A DNA stretch of 64,000 nucleotides from CAVRQM01 sp963838805 (GTDB lineage: Bacteria; Pseudomonadota; Alphaproteobacteria; Acetobacterales; Acetobacteraceae). Positions 26,080 to 35,191 of this stretch are shown one piece after another (within the stretch, counting starts at the first letter, position 1; every line of letters starts with the position of its first letter). Under the pieces are notes generated by a model. That model worked only from the letters and a program-made list of their open reading frames with translations, was not told where the DNA came from and searched no databases. Both the position numbers and the translations under genes were made by a program. The DNA is taken from the NCBI GenBank assembly GCA_963838805.1, contig CAWISK010000008.1, forward strand, positions 310,001 to 374,000, in the 5' to 3' direction.

Positions 26080-26805
26080 ATGACGGTAGGGCAACGTTTC
26101 GCGGGACGGAATGCGGTGGTGACCGGGGGTGCCTCCGGCATCGGCGCCGCGGTCGCGGCACGCCTTGCGGCCGAGGGAGCGCGCGTCGCCATCTGGGACG
26201 CGAGCCCCGTCGCCTCGGGTGCCGCCCATGCCGAGCGGCTCGACATGGCCGATCCGGATGCCGTGCAGCGCGCGGCGGGCGAAACGGCGCGGGCGCTGGG
26301 CGGCATCCACATCCTGGTCAACTCGGCGGGCATAGCCGGGCCGAACGCCACCACCTGGGAGTATGCGATCGCCGACTGGCAACGGGTGATGGACGTCAAC
26401 GTGAATGGTGTCTTCTACTGCTGCCGCGCGGTGGTGCCGCACATGCAGAAGGCCGGATACGGGCGCATCGTCAACATCGCCTCGATCGCCGGCAAGGAGG
26501 GCAATCCGAACGCCTCCGCCTATTCTGCGAGCAAGGCGGCGGTGATCGGCCTCACCAAATCGCTCGGCAAGGAGTTGGCCAAGACGGAGATCCGGGTGAA
26601 TTGCGTGACTCCGGCCGCGGTACGCACGCCGATCTTCGACCAGATCACGCAGGCGCATATCGACTTCATGCTGTCGAAGATTCCCGTCGGCCGGTTCGGC
26701 ACGGTGGACGAGATGGCCTCGATGATCTGCTGGCTGGCCAGCGAGGAGGCCTCGTTCAGCACCGGGGCCGTGTTCGACCTGTCAGGCGGCCGCGCGACCT
26801 ACTGA
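26080..26805 (+). CDS. Short-chain dehydrogenase/reductase (FabG-like)
   Basis: 241 residues. GGASGIGAAVA dinucleotide motif, NSAGIAGPN, catalytic IASIAGKEG with YSASK, and a PAAVRTP loop, ending in DLSGGRATY. Intact classical SDR. Short N-terminal region (DASPVASGAAHAERLDMADP) favours NAD over NADP only weakly. Downstream of DUF427 and upstream of the small membrane protein pair, likely the same transcript. Substrate unknown; many relatives act on sugars or hydroxy acids. Confidence 0.9.
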   Translation: MTVGQRFAGRNAVVTGGASGIGAAVAARLAAEGARVAIWDASPVASGAAHAERLDMADPDAVQRAAGETARALGGIHILVNSAGIAGPNATTWEYAIADWQRVMDVNVNGVFYCCRAVVPHMQKAGYGRIVNIASIAGKEGNPNASAYSASKAAVIGLTKSLGKELAKTEIRVNCVTPAAVRTPIFDQITQAHIDFMLSKIPVGRFGTVDEMASMICWLASEEASFSTGAVFDLSGGRATY

Positions 26806-26817
26806 CGGGCCTCGGCC

Positions 26818-27027
26818 ATGTGGTGGATCGTGCTGGTTCTGCTGCTTGTCTTGGCGATGGGCGGATTTGGCCATACCGGCTACCGGCGCGGCTGGTATGG
26901 CAACTACAACAGGGGTGAGGATCCGCTCGGCGGCTGGGGCGGCCTGCGGCTCTCGGTGTTCCTGCTGGTCATCGTGGCGGTCATGTTGCTCACCCGCAAC
27001 TACCATCTGGGCGTGACGGAGCCCTGA
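26818..27027 (+). CDS. Small membrane protein with GGFGHTGYRRGWYG motif, copy 1
   Basis: 69 residues. Hydrophobic N-terminus (MWWIVLVLLLVLAMGG), a central GFGHTGYRRGWYGNY motif shared with the next gene, and a second hydrophobic segment (LSVFLLVIVAVMLLT). Predicted two-helix membrane protein. Resembles the DUF3309-like group of tiny membrane proteins only loosely. Starts 12 bases after the SDR stop. Confidence 0.65.
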   Translation: MWWIVLVLLLVLAMGGFGHTGYRRGWYGNYNRGEDPLGGWGGLRLSVFLLVIVAVMLLTRNYHLGVTEP

Positions 27028-27111
27028 TCACGCCCAGCAAACCCGCCCACGTGCGGCCACGTTGCATCGGCGTCCGGGCGTGCCGCCCGGCGTCGCACGT
27101 GGAGGTGGCCT

Positions 27112-27327
27112 ATGTTGTGGTGGATCCTGCTGATCGTGCTCATCATCCTGGCTCTCGGTGGATTTGGCCATACCGGATATCGGCGCGGCTGGTACGGCGG
27201 CTACGCCCAGGGCGGGCCGGTCAGCGGCGGCTGGACCGGAGGCTGGCTCGGCCTGATCCTGCTGATCATCGTCTTGATCCTGCTGTTCGGCGGAGGCGGC
27301 CACTACTGGGGCGGCACCGCCCATTGA
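27112..27327 (+). CDS. Small membrane protein with GGFGHTGYRRGWYG motif, copy 2
   Basis: 71 residues, paralogous to the upstream gene. It starts MLWWILLIVLIILALGG, keeps GFGHTGYRRGWYGGY, then has a Gly-rich linker and a second hydrophobic segment (LILLIIVLILLFGGGG). GGAGG at 27101-27105 supports the ATG. The tandem pair probably arose by local duplication. No function known. Confidence 0.7.
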   Translation: MLWWILLIVLIILALGGFGHTGYRRGWYGGYAQGGPVSGGWTGGWLGLILLIIVLILLFGGGGHYWGGTAH

Positions 27328-27378
27328 GATCCCGCTTGGCATCTGCTTGCCCGATCCGTTAGCCTGCCGACGAGACTA

Positions 27379-27404
27379 ATTGGTCAGGCCAATGTGCCTG
27401 ACCA
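27379..27404. promoter_or_regulatory. FadR/PdhR-type operator upstream of sugar cluster
   Basis: ATTGGTCAGGCCAAT at 27379-27393 matches the PdhR-like pattern ATTGGTNNNACCAAT at 11 of 12 fixed positions. Overlapping it, TGGTCAGGC (27381-27389) and GCCTGACCA (27396-27404) form a perfect 9-base inverted repeat with a 6-base spacer. It lies 18 bases before the start of the sugar-binding-protein gene, where a repressor would block transcription. The FadR-family regulator at 31137 is the natural candidate. Confidence 0.7.
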
Positions 27405-27421
27405 GGCGGGGAGGATGAACG

Positions 27422-28616
27422 ATGCCGCACTTGACGCGACGGGCTGCCACGTTGCTGGGTGCCGCGGCAGGATCGGCGCTGCTGCTCGGGCGGAGGGCGT
27501 GGGCCGAGGAATTCCACGGCTTCGATCCGGCAAACTTCGACGGGTCGATGCTGTCGGCCGACGATCTGCGGGCGATGGTCAAGGACGCCGCTTCCGTCAC
27601 CAAGCCGCATAATGGCAAGCAGTTCGTCATCGGCTTCGCCAATCTTCAGCGCGACATCGCCTTCTGCATCAAGGTCGAGGACGGCATCAAGCAGAACGCG
27701 GCGGCGGCCGGCGTCGAGCTGGTGGTGGCCGACAACCATCTTGATGGTGCCACGGCGCTGGCGAACGCGGAGAGCTTCCTGCGCCGGCAGGTTGATTACG
27801 TGATCGAGTTCCAGACCGACGCGGCGTTCGGTGCTACGATCATGGCCAAGATGAACGACGCCGGCACCAAGGTCGTGGCGATCGACATTCCGATGCCGGG
27901 TGCGACGTTCTTCGGCGTCAACAATCCGCGCGCGGGCTTCATGGCGGGCGCCTATCTGGCGCAGGCGGCGACCGCCAAGTTCGGCGCCGATCGCGTGAGG
28001 CACGGCTATCTGGTGGTGGGCGAGCTGCCGCAATCGGGCGCCATCCCGGCCATGCGCACCGGCGGCGAGGAGGCGGGGTTCCGCCGCTCGGTGCCGGGTT
28101 TCGATGCCGCGCACGTGATCAAGATCGACACCAAGAACACGTTGCAGGAAAGCTTTTCGCAGATGTCCAACGTGATCGGACGCATCCCGCCGGGTGCGGC
28201 GATCATGCTGACGGCGATCAACGACCAGGCCACGCTGGGGATGCTGCGCGCGACCAAGCAGGCGGGGCGCGGGGCGGATGCGATCGCGGTCGGCATGGGG
28301 GCGGACGAGACCGAGGCGCTCGCGAAGGAGGACGGGTTCGTGGCCTCGGTCGGCTCGTTTCCCGGAACGCTACGGCAACTACCTGATCCCGATTGCCCTG
28401 ATGCAGCTGGCCGGCAAGACGGTGCCGCCGGCGGTGCTGGTGCATCATGTCATGGTGACGAAGGGGAATGTCTGCAAATACTACCCGAAGCAGCCATGTG
28501 CGACGGATCAAGGCATCGACTTCAGGTTCCCCGACGCCGCGTTCAAGACCTATCTGGCCGAGCTGCGACAGTCTCCGGAGCTGAAGGACTTCACCAACCT
28601 GATCCCGACCGATTGA
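27422..28616 (+). CDS. Sugar ABC transporter substrate-binding protein (RbsB-like; frame broken)
   Basis: About 397 residues. The N-terminus TRRAATLLGAAAGSALLLGRRAWA looks like a Tat-type signal. The periplasmic-binding-protein-4 fold follows: FVIGFANLQRDIAFCIKVEDGIKQ, then ADNHLDGATALANAESF, DYVIEFQTDAAFG, and TAINDQATLGMLRA. The frame shifts near 28366 and removal of one G gives SVGSFPERYGNYLIPIAL. Begins a sugar uptake operon; the ATPase starts 4 bases after its stop. Ligand unknown. Confidence 0.85.
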
Positions 28617-28620
28617 GACC

Positions 28621-30142
28621 GTGAACGCGGCGCCGCGCCTGTCGATGCACGGCATCCGCAAGTCCTTCGGCGGTGTCGCGGTGCTGGACGGGGTCGATTT
28701 TTCCGCCGAGCGCGGCGAGGTCGTGGCGCTGCTGGGCGCCAATGGCGCCGGCAAGTCCACGTTGATGAAGGTGCTGACCGGCCTCTACACGCGCGAGGCG
28801 GGGCGCATCGCGATCGACGGCGAGCCGGTCGCCTTCGCGGCACCCGCCGAGGCGATCGCCGCCGGAATCCGCCTGTTGCCGCAGGAGATTTCCGTGCTGC
28901 CGGACATGAGCGTGGCCGAGAACATCTTCCTGCCCGAACTGCCGATGCGGCGGCGCTTCGGGATGCGGATGGTGGACGATGCCGTGATGGCGGAGCGGGC
29001 GCGCGCACTGCTCGATCAGCTCGGCTTCGCGGCGATTACGCCGGAGACGCCGATGAAGCGCCTGTCGGTCGCCGAGCAGCGCATCGTCGAGATCGCCCGC
29101 GCGCTTGCCGGCGAAGCCCGCGTGCTGGTGATGGACGAGCCGACCGCGGCGCTGACCGAGCAGGAGGCGCGGCTGATCTTCCGCATCATCCGCAGGCTCA
29201 CGGCGCAGGGCGTGTCGGTCGTGTATATCTCGCACTATCTGCGCGAGGTGTTCGAGATCGCCGACCGCATCGTGGTCCTGCGCGACGGCCGCAACGCGGG
29301 CAGCTTCGTCACGGCATCATCCAGCCAGGGGGACATCCTGTCCGCGATGCTGGGGGGTGCCATGGGCGATCTGTACGAGGCCGGCCCCGCCGGCCCGCGC
29401 GGCGCGGACGTGCTGGCCGTCGAGCACCTGTCCGTGCCTGGCGCCCTCGATGATGTCGGCTTTGCCGTGGCCTCGGGCGAAATCTTCGGCGTGTTCGGGC
29501 TGGTGGGTTCGGGCGTCGAGATGCTGGGGCGGGCGCTGTACGGCGGCACCGGCGCGGTGCGCGACGCGCGAATCATGCTGGCCGGCCAGTCGTACCGGCC
29601 TCGCTCGCCGCGCGCCGGCATGCAAGCCGGGATCGGCTTCGTCGCCGCGGAGCGCAAGCGGCAGGGGATCATCGGCGAACTCACCGTGCGCGAGAATATC
29701 TGCCTGCCGTTCCAGGATCGCTACGAGCGCGGCCCGTTCGTCTCGCGCGCCGCCGAGACGGTCACAGGCGCGACACTGGATCGCCGCACTCGGTATCCGT
29801 GCCAGCGGGCCGGAACAGAGCTTGCGCACGCTCTCAGGCGGGAACCAGCAAAAAGTCTGCATCGCGCGCTGGCTGGTGGAGGGCGTGCGGCTGCTGATCA
29901 TGGAGGAGCCGACGCGCGGCGTGGATGTGGGCGCGCGCCGCGAAATCTATCGCCAGATGCGCGCGCTGGCTGGACGCGGCTTCGCCGTGCTGGTGCTGTC
30001 CTCGGATGTCGAGGAGGTGGCGGGAATCAGCGACCGCGCACTGGTACTCGATCGCGGCCGGGTGGCACGCCGCTTCGACGGCCGGGCCAGTCCGGCGGAG
30101 CTGATGGCGGCCACCACGAGCGATCCGGCATTCGCGGCATGA
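28621..30142 (+). CDS. Sugar ABC transporter ATP-binding protein (RbsA-like, two ABC domains; frame broken)
   Basis: About 506 residues. First ABC domain has Walker A GANGAGKST, LSVAEQRIVEIARAL and VMDEPTAALTEQEA. The second, degenerate in Walker A (GLVGSGVEML), keeps LSGGNQQKVCIARWL and LIMEEPTRGVDVGA, the usual RbsA arrangement. The frame shifts near 29763-29775; removing one base links SRAAET to the WIAALGIRASGPEQ segment. GTG start at 28621. The stop overlaps the permease ATG. Confidence 0.88.
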
Positions 30143-31134
30143 CGCTTGCAGCCCAGCTCAGTCTTGCCTCCGGCCCGCGGCGCCGTACCGCGTCGCTGCT
30201 GGGACGCTCCTGGGCCGGGGTGGTGTTGCTGCTCGCGTTCTACGTGGCGCTGCTCATCGTCTTCTCCGTGCTGTCGCCGTATTTCCTGAACCTGCGCAAC
30301 ATGCTGTCGATCGGCGGCAATGTCGCCTTCATCGGGCTGATGGCCGCGACCGGCACGCCGCTGATCATCGCCGGCGGGCTCGATCTGTCGGTGGCAGCGG
30401 TCGCCGGCCTCGTGGGCGTGCTGGTGGCGCTGCTGCACGCAAGCGGGCTGCATGTCTGGCTCGCGGCCCTGGCGGCGACAGCCATCGCCGCCATCGCAGG
30501 CTTCATCAACGGGTGGCTGACGATGCGGGTCCGGCTCAACCCGCTGATCGCGACGCTCGGCACCATGAGCGTGATCTCCGGCATCGCCCTGGTGCTGACG
30601 GGCGGGCTGACGCGGCCGCTGATGGTGCCCGGATTCAACTGGGTCGGCGGTGGCCGCATCGCCAGCGTGCCGGTGCCGCTGCTGCTGATGCTGGCGACCT
30701 TCGTCGCATTGTGGGTGATGCTGACGCGCACCCGCTTCGGCCGCTACGTCTATGCCTCGGGCGGCAATCCGGAAGCGGCACGGCTGATCGGCGTGCCGGT
30801 CGAGCGCGTGGTGATCGCCCTGTACGTGCTTTCCGCGCTGTCCGGTGCCGTGGCCGGCATCGTGCTCGCGGCAATGCTGGGGGCGGCGGCGCCGAATGCC
30901 GCGGGGCAGCATCTGCTGACGGTGATCGCCGCCATCATCCTGGGCGGCACCAGCCTGTACGGCGGACGCGGCAGCGTCTGGGGCACGGTGATCGCGGTGC
31001 TGATCCTGGGCACGCTCGCGAACGGGCTGACGCTGCTGGACGTGTCGAGCTTCTGGCAGGACGTCACGCGCGGCGTGGTGCTGATCCTGGCCGTCAGCCT
31101 GGACCAGTTGCGCACGCGCGCGGTGGGCGACTGA
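30139..31134 (+). CDS. Sugar ABC transporter permease (RbsC-like)
   Basis: 331 residues with eight or more hydrophobic segments. Family motifs: IIAGGLDLSVAAVAGLVGV, NPLIATLGTMSVISGIALVLTGG, GRYVYASGGNPEAARLIGVPVERV and GGTSLYGGRGSVWGTVIAV. Intact. Forms the inner-membrane channel with the RbsA-like ATPase. Start overlaps the ATPase stop (ATGA) and the regulator starts 2 bases after its stop. Confidence 0.93.
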   Translation: MTLAAQLSLASGPRRRTASLLGRSWAGVVLLLAFYVALLIVFSVLSPYFLNLRNMLSIGGNVAFIGLMAATGTPLIIAGGLDLSVAAVAGLVGVLVALLHASGLHVWLAALAATAIAAIAGFINGWLTMRVRLNPLIATLGTMSVISGIALVLTGGLTRPLMVPGFNWVGGGRIASVPVPLLLMLATFVALWVMLTRTRFGRYVYASGGNPEAARLIGVPVERVVIALYVLSALSGAVAGIVLAAMLGAAAPNAAGQHLLTVIAAIILGGTSLYGGRGSVWGTVIAVLILGTLANGLTLLDVSSFWQDVTRGVVLILAVSLDQLRTRAVGD

Positions 31135-31136
31135 GC

Positions 31137-31853
31137 GTGGCCGAGACGGAGCTCTTCGAGCCGATCGAGCGCAGCTCCGTCGCCGAGCAGGTGGCGAAAA
31201 AGCTGTTCGACATGGTGCGCGTGCGCAATCTCAAGCCGGGTGACCAATTGCCGCCAGAACGCGAGCTGGCGGCGATGCTGCAGGTGAGCCGCCCCAGCGT
31301 GCGCGAGGCGCTGCGCGGCTTGCAAATCCTGGGGATGCTGAAGGCGCGGCAGGGCGGCGGCGTGTACGTCGCCTCGCTCGATGCCGGCGATCTGCTGGGG
31401 CCGCTGCAATTCCTGATCACGCTGAATGAGGACAATGTCGGCGCGCTGCACGACGCGCGGGTGCTGATCGACGGCGGGATCGCGGCACAGGCCGCCGTGC
31501 TGATGAGCGACGCCGACATCGCCAGGCTGGAGCGGATGCTGCTGGTGCAGCGCGAGCTGCTGCGCGACCCGCTGGGCTTCCGCGTCTCCGACATGGAGTT
31601 CCATCGTACCGTCATGGAGGCGACCGGCAACCCGTTCCTGATCCGCGTCTCGCACTCGCTCTATGTGCTGGGCGTCGAGTACCGGCGCATCGCCTCCGAA
31701 CTCCCCGGAGCGCTGGCCCGCTCGCACGAGGACCATGCGCGGATCGTGGCCGCCCTGCGCGCCCGCGATGCGGCGGCGGCGCGGGCGGCGATGGTGCGGC
31801 ATCTGGGCAACGTGCATCGAACCACGGTCGAGGCGATGGGAGTGACGGCATGA
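31137..31853 (+). CDS. GntR-family regulator, FadR subfamily
   Basis: 238 residues from a GTG at 31137, 2 bases after the permease stop. N-terminal winged helix: VAEQVAKKLFDMVRV, LKPGDQLPPERELAAMLQVSRPSVREALRGLQILGML, with the FadR-type GGGVYV wing. The C-terminal FCD domain includes DARVLIDGGIAAQA and the metal-binding-type MEFHRTVMEATGNP and SHEDHARIVAAL histidines. Likely represses the surrounding operon through the operator at 27379-27404 and is relieved by a pathway intermediate. Overlaps the Gfo/Idh gene by four bases. Confidence 0.9.
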   Translation: MAETELFEPIERSSVAEQVAKKLFDMVRVRNLKPGDQLPPERELAAMLQVSRPSVREALRGLQILGMLKARQGGGVYVASLDAGDLLGPLQFLITLNEDNVGALHDARVLIDGGIAAQAAVLMSDADIARLERMLLVQRELLRDPLGFRVSDMEFHRTVMEATGNPFLIRVSHSLYVLGVEYRRIASELPGALARSHEDHARIVAALRARDAAAARAAMVRHLGNVHRTTVEAMGVTA

Positions 31854-32897
31854 CGGCGCGTGCGCGCATCGGCATCATCGGCGCCGGTTGGTGGGCGGCG
31901 GTGAACCATATTCCGCATCTGCAAGCCAATCCGGATTGCGAGGTGGTGGCGGCGACACGGCTGGGCGAGGCGGAGCGGGCGGAGCTGCAACGCGCGTTCG
32001 CCATCCCGCACGTCTTCGAGGACTACCGCGAGATGCTGGCGCAAGTCCCGCTGGACGGTGTCGTGGTCTCCTCGCCGCACATCCTGCATCACGAGCACGC
32101 CAGCGCGGCACTGGCGGCGGGCTGCCACGTGCTGGTGGAGAAGCCGATGACGACCAGCGCCGCCGACGCGCGCGATCTGGTGGCCGCCGCTGGGCGGGCC
32201 CGGCGCGAGATCCTGGTGGCCTATGGCTGGAATTTCCGCCCCTTCACCGAACAGGCCCGATCGCTCGTGGCCGACGGCGCGATCGGCCATATCGAGCATG
32301 CGACGTTGCAGATGGCTTCGCCGACCGCCGATCTGTTCGCCGGCGAACCGTTGGCCGAGACTGCGGGCGCGCTGTTCCGCCCGCCGGCTTCGACCTGGGC
32401 CGATCCGGCGCGTGCCGGCGGCTATGGCTGGGGGCAGCTCACGCACGCGCTGGGGTTGCTGTTTCGCGTGACCGATCTGGCACCGGAGCGGGTGTTCGCC
32501 AGGTACAGGCGCCTCGCCGGCCGGCGTGGACTATTACGACGCCGCCGTGCTGCAACTGGAGGGCGGGGCGACCGCCACGGTCTCGGGCGCATCGACGGTA
32601 CCGAAGCAATGCGGCTACCAGCTCGATTTGCGCCTGTTCGGCACCGAGGGGATGCTGCTGCTCGACATCGAGCGGGCGCGGCTCGAGGTGCGGCGGCGCG
32701 ACGGCGCCGACACGATGATCGAGCTTGAGCAGCACGAGACCGCGTATCAGTGCATCGAGCCGCTGCGCGTTCTGGTCGATCTGTGCCTTGGCCGCGAGAC
32801 AGTCAACGCGGCCCCTGGCATCGTCGGGCAGCGCGCGGTCGAGACCCTGGACGCGATGTACCGCTCCGCGCGCAGCGGACGGATGGAGGCGATATGA
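31850..32897 (+). CDS. Gfo/Idh/MocA-family oxidoreductase (frame broken)
   Basis: About 349 residues. GIIGAGWWAAVNHIPHL Rossmann motif, SSPHILHHEHASAALAAGCHVLVEKPMTTS with the family EKP motif, then GWNFRPFTEQ. The C-terminal substrate domain continues after a shift near 32504, where dropping one T gives FARTGASPAGVDYYDAAV. NAD(P)-dependent sugar or cyclitol oxidation is the usual role. Overlaps the regulator and the epimerase by ATGA. Confidence 0.88.
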
Positions 32898-33712
32898 CGA
32901 TGCGCCTGTCGCTCGCCTCCTGGTCGCTGCGCGCCTGCACGCTCGCGGAGGCGGTCGGCATTGCCCGCGCGCTCGGCATCGAGGCGCTCGATCTCGGCTA
33001 TTTCTACGGTCCGGCACTGGATCGCGCGGCGCTGCTGAAAGATCCGGAGCGTGTCGCCGAACATGTCGCGGCACTCGGCATCGCGGTGCCCAGTTTCTAC
33101 CACCTGTTTGGCGCCACACTCGCCGATCGCAACCTGGCCGATCCGGGCCACCTGCACGCCAACCGCGCGGATTTCGCGAAGGTGGTCCGGTTCTGCAAGC
33201 TGGCCGGAATCCCTACTGTCTTCGTGCTGCCCGGCGTGTGCAATCCGGGCCAGGGGCGAGCGGAGGCGCTGGCGCAGTCTGCCGCGAGCCTTGCCGAATT
33301 GCTGCCGCTCGCCACCGATGCCGGGCTGACGCTGACCGTCGAGCCGCATGTCCATTCCTATCTGGAGAGCCCCGCGCTGACCTTGGAATTGCTGGAGCGC
33401 GTGCCGGGGCTGCGGCTGACGCTCGACTACGCGCACTTCATCTGCATGGGCTGGCGACAGGACGAGATCGACGTGTTGGCGCCGTACGCCGCGCACGTGC
33501 ATCTGCGTCAGGCCCGACCAGGTGCGCTGCAGGCGAAAGCGGCGCAGGGTACGATCAACGTCGCGGCCCAGCTGGCGGCCCTGCGCGACGGTGGATTCGA
33601 CGGCCACCTGGCGCTGGAATACGTGCATCAGGACTACATGGACACGCTGTACGACGATGTGCTGACGGAGACGATCGCCATGCGCAACGCAGTGCGGGAG
33701 TGGCTGGAATGA
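32894..33712 (+). CDS. Sugar phosphate isomerase/epimerase-like TIM-barrel protein
   Basis: 272 residues of the xylose-isomerase-like TIM barrel: LASWSLRACTLAEAVGIARALGIEALDLG, TVFVLPGVCNPGQG, LTVEPHVHSY with metal-ligand Glu and His, LTLDYAHFICMG, HVHLRQARPG and LALEYVHQDYMD. Metal-site residues are in place, so it should be active as an isomerase or epimerase. Intact frame. Overlaps both neighbours by four bases. Confidence 0.88.
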   Translation: MTMRLSLASWSLRACTLAEAVGIARALGIEALDLGYFYGPALDRAALLKDPERVAEHVAALGIAVPSFYHLFGATLADRNLADPGHLHANRADFAKVVRFCKLAGIPTVFVLPGVCNPGQGRAEALAQSAASLAELLPLATDAGLTLTVEPHVHSYLESPALTLELLERVPGLRLTLDYAHFICMGWRQDEIDVLAPYAAHVHLRQARPGALQAKAAQGTINVAAQLAALRDGGFDGHLALEYVHQDYMDTLYDDVLTETIAMRNAVREWLE

Positions 33713-34024
33713 GCCATCATGCGTGGGTGCTGGAAGTGCGGCCCGGCTACGAGGAGGAATACAAGCGCCGACATGACGAGATCTGGCCGGAGATGCTGAC
33801 GACCCTGCGCGCTGCGGGGATCCGCAACTATTCGATCTTTCGCCTCGGCCTGACCCTGATCGGCACGTTCGAAACCGACGATCTGGAGCGCAGCATCGCT
33901 GCCCTGCGCGCCGATCCGGTGAACGCGCGCTGGAGCGAGTACATGGCGCCGATCATGAAGATCGAGATGGACTTGGCACGCGGGTTCCCGTATCCTGCTG
34001 CCGCTGCAATGGCATATGGATTGA
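33709..34024 (+). CDS. L-rhamnose mutarotase family protein (frame broken near its end)
   Basis: About 104 residues, normal for the family. HHAWVLEVRPGYEEEYKRRHDEIWPEM is the diagnostic N-terminus with the catalytic-type His, followed by IRNYSIFRLGLTLIG and RWSEYMAPIMK. As read it has no stop and runs through a repeat into the alcohol dehydrogenase. Removing one C near 33992 (TAT[C]CTG) yields GFPYLLPLQWHMD-stop. Interconverts sugar anomers; its presence points to a rhamnose- or related deoxy-sugar pathway. Last gene of the overlapping sugar operon. Confidence 0.87.
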
Positions 34025-34045
34025 GCCCGGTGTTCCATCGCGACA

Positions 34046-34124
34046 CCCCTACCCCGGCCCTCTCCCCAAGGGAGAGGGAGCAGGCGAAAAGCCCTCTCCC
34101 TGCGGGAGAGCGCTGGGTGAGGGG
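34046..34124. repeat. Dispersed inverted repeat (REP-like), copy A
   Basis: Left arm CCCCTACCCCGGCCCTCTCC from 34046 and right arm GGGAGAGCGCTGGGTGAGGG ending at 34124 can fold into a long imperfect hairpin with an inner stem-loop. It shares the same outer motifs with the copy at 47153. It lies between the restored mutarotase stop and the alcohol dehydrogenase start and may end or stabilise the sugar transcript. Confidence 0.7.
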
Positions 34125-34149
34125 CTGCGCTCGCATCAGGAGAACGTGC

Positions 34150-35163
34150 ATGAAAGCCGTCGCCTATACGCAATCACTGCCGATCGAGGATGCGCGTCGC
34201 TTGCAGGATGTGACTCTGCCCGACCCCGTGGCGACGGGCCGCGACCTGCTGGTGCGCGTGCACGCGGTCAGCGTCAACCCGGTCGATACAAAGGTGCGCA
34301 GGCGCGCCGATCCGGGCGGCACACCGAAAGTGCTGGGCTGGGACGCAGCGGGGGTGGTCGAGGCGACTGGGCCGGACTGCGTGCTGTTCCGTCCGGGAGA
34401 CGCGGTGTTATATGCCGGCGACATCGGCAGTGCCGGCTCGAACAGCGAGCTGCATCTGGTCGATGAGCGCATCGCGGGGCCGAAACCCGCTTCGCTGTCC
34501 TTCGCCGAAACGGCGGCGCTGCCGCTGACCGCCATCACCGCCTGGGAGATGCTGTTCGACCGTCTCGGCGTGCGTCTCGGAAGGCCGCAGAATGCCGGGT
34601 CGCTGTTGCTGATCGGCGGTGCCGGCGGCGTGGGCAGCATGGCGATCCAGTTGGCACGGCGGCTGACCGGATTACGGGTGATCGCCACCGCCTCGCGGCC
34701 GGAGACGCGCGATTGGTGCCTCGCACTCGGCGCGCACGACGTGATCGACCATAGCGGCGATCTTGCCGCGCAGTTGCGCGCGATCGGTGCGACGCAGGTG
34801 GAAGTCGTGTTCTCGACGACGAATACCGACCGCCATTGGGCGGCGATTGGCGAGGTGGTGGCGCCGCAGGGAAAAGTGGGGCTGATCGATGATCCGGGCT
34901 TGATCGACGTGAACCTGCTCAAGCGCAAATCGGTCTCGCTGCATTGGGAGCTGATGTTCACGCGCCCGGTCTTCGCCACGCCCGACATGATCGAACAGCA
35001 CCGGCTGCTGGCCGAAGTCTCGGCGCTGGTGGATGGCGGGGTGATCCGCAGCACCCTCGCCGAGCGGTTCGGCGCGATCAATGCAGCGAACCTGCGGCGC
35101 GCGCACGCGCTGATCGAGAGCGGGACATCGCGGGGGAAGATCGTGCTGGAGGGCTTCGGCTGA
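34150..35163 (+). CDS. Zinc-type alcohol dehydrogenase-like/quinone oxidoreductase (MDR) protein
   Basis: 337 residues. Starts MKAVAYTQSLPI, GroES-like domain with VSVNPVDTKVRR and LGWDAAGVVEATG, then Rossmann motif LIGGAGGVGSMAIQLARRL. The structural and catalytic zinc cysteines of true ADHs are absent, as in the zinc-binding alcohol dehydrogenase family (TIGR02817 type), which is NADPH:quinone-reductase-like. It follows the sugar cluster after a repeat and may be transcribed separately. Confidence 0.85.
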   Translation: MKAVAYTQSLPIEDARRLQDVTLPDPVATGRDLLVRVHAVSVNPVDTKVRRRADPGGTPKVLGWDAAGVVEATGPDCVLFRPGDAVLYAGDIGSAGSNSELHLVDERIAGPKPASLSFAETAALPLTAITAWEMLFDRLGVRLGRPQNAGSLLLIGGAGGVGSMAIQLARRLTGLRVIATASRPETRDWCLALGAHDVIDHSGDLAAQLRAIGATQVEVVFSTTNTDRHWAAIGEVVAPQGKVGLIDDPGLIDVNLLKRKSVSLHWELMFTRPVFATPDMIEQHRLLAEVSALVDGGVIRSTLAERFGAINAANLRRAHALIESGTSRGKIVLEGFG

Positions 35164-35191
35164 CGTGGCGGCGGCAGGTGCTGGTATCGGC

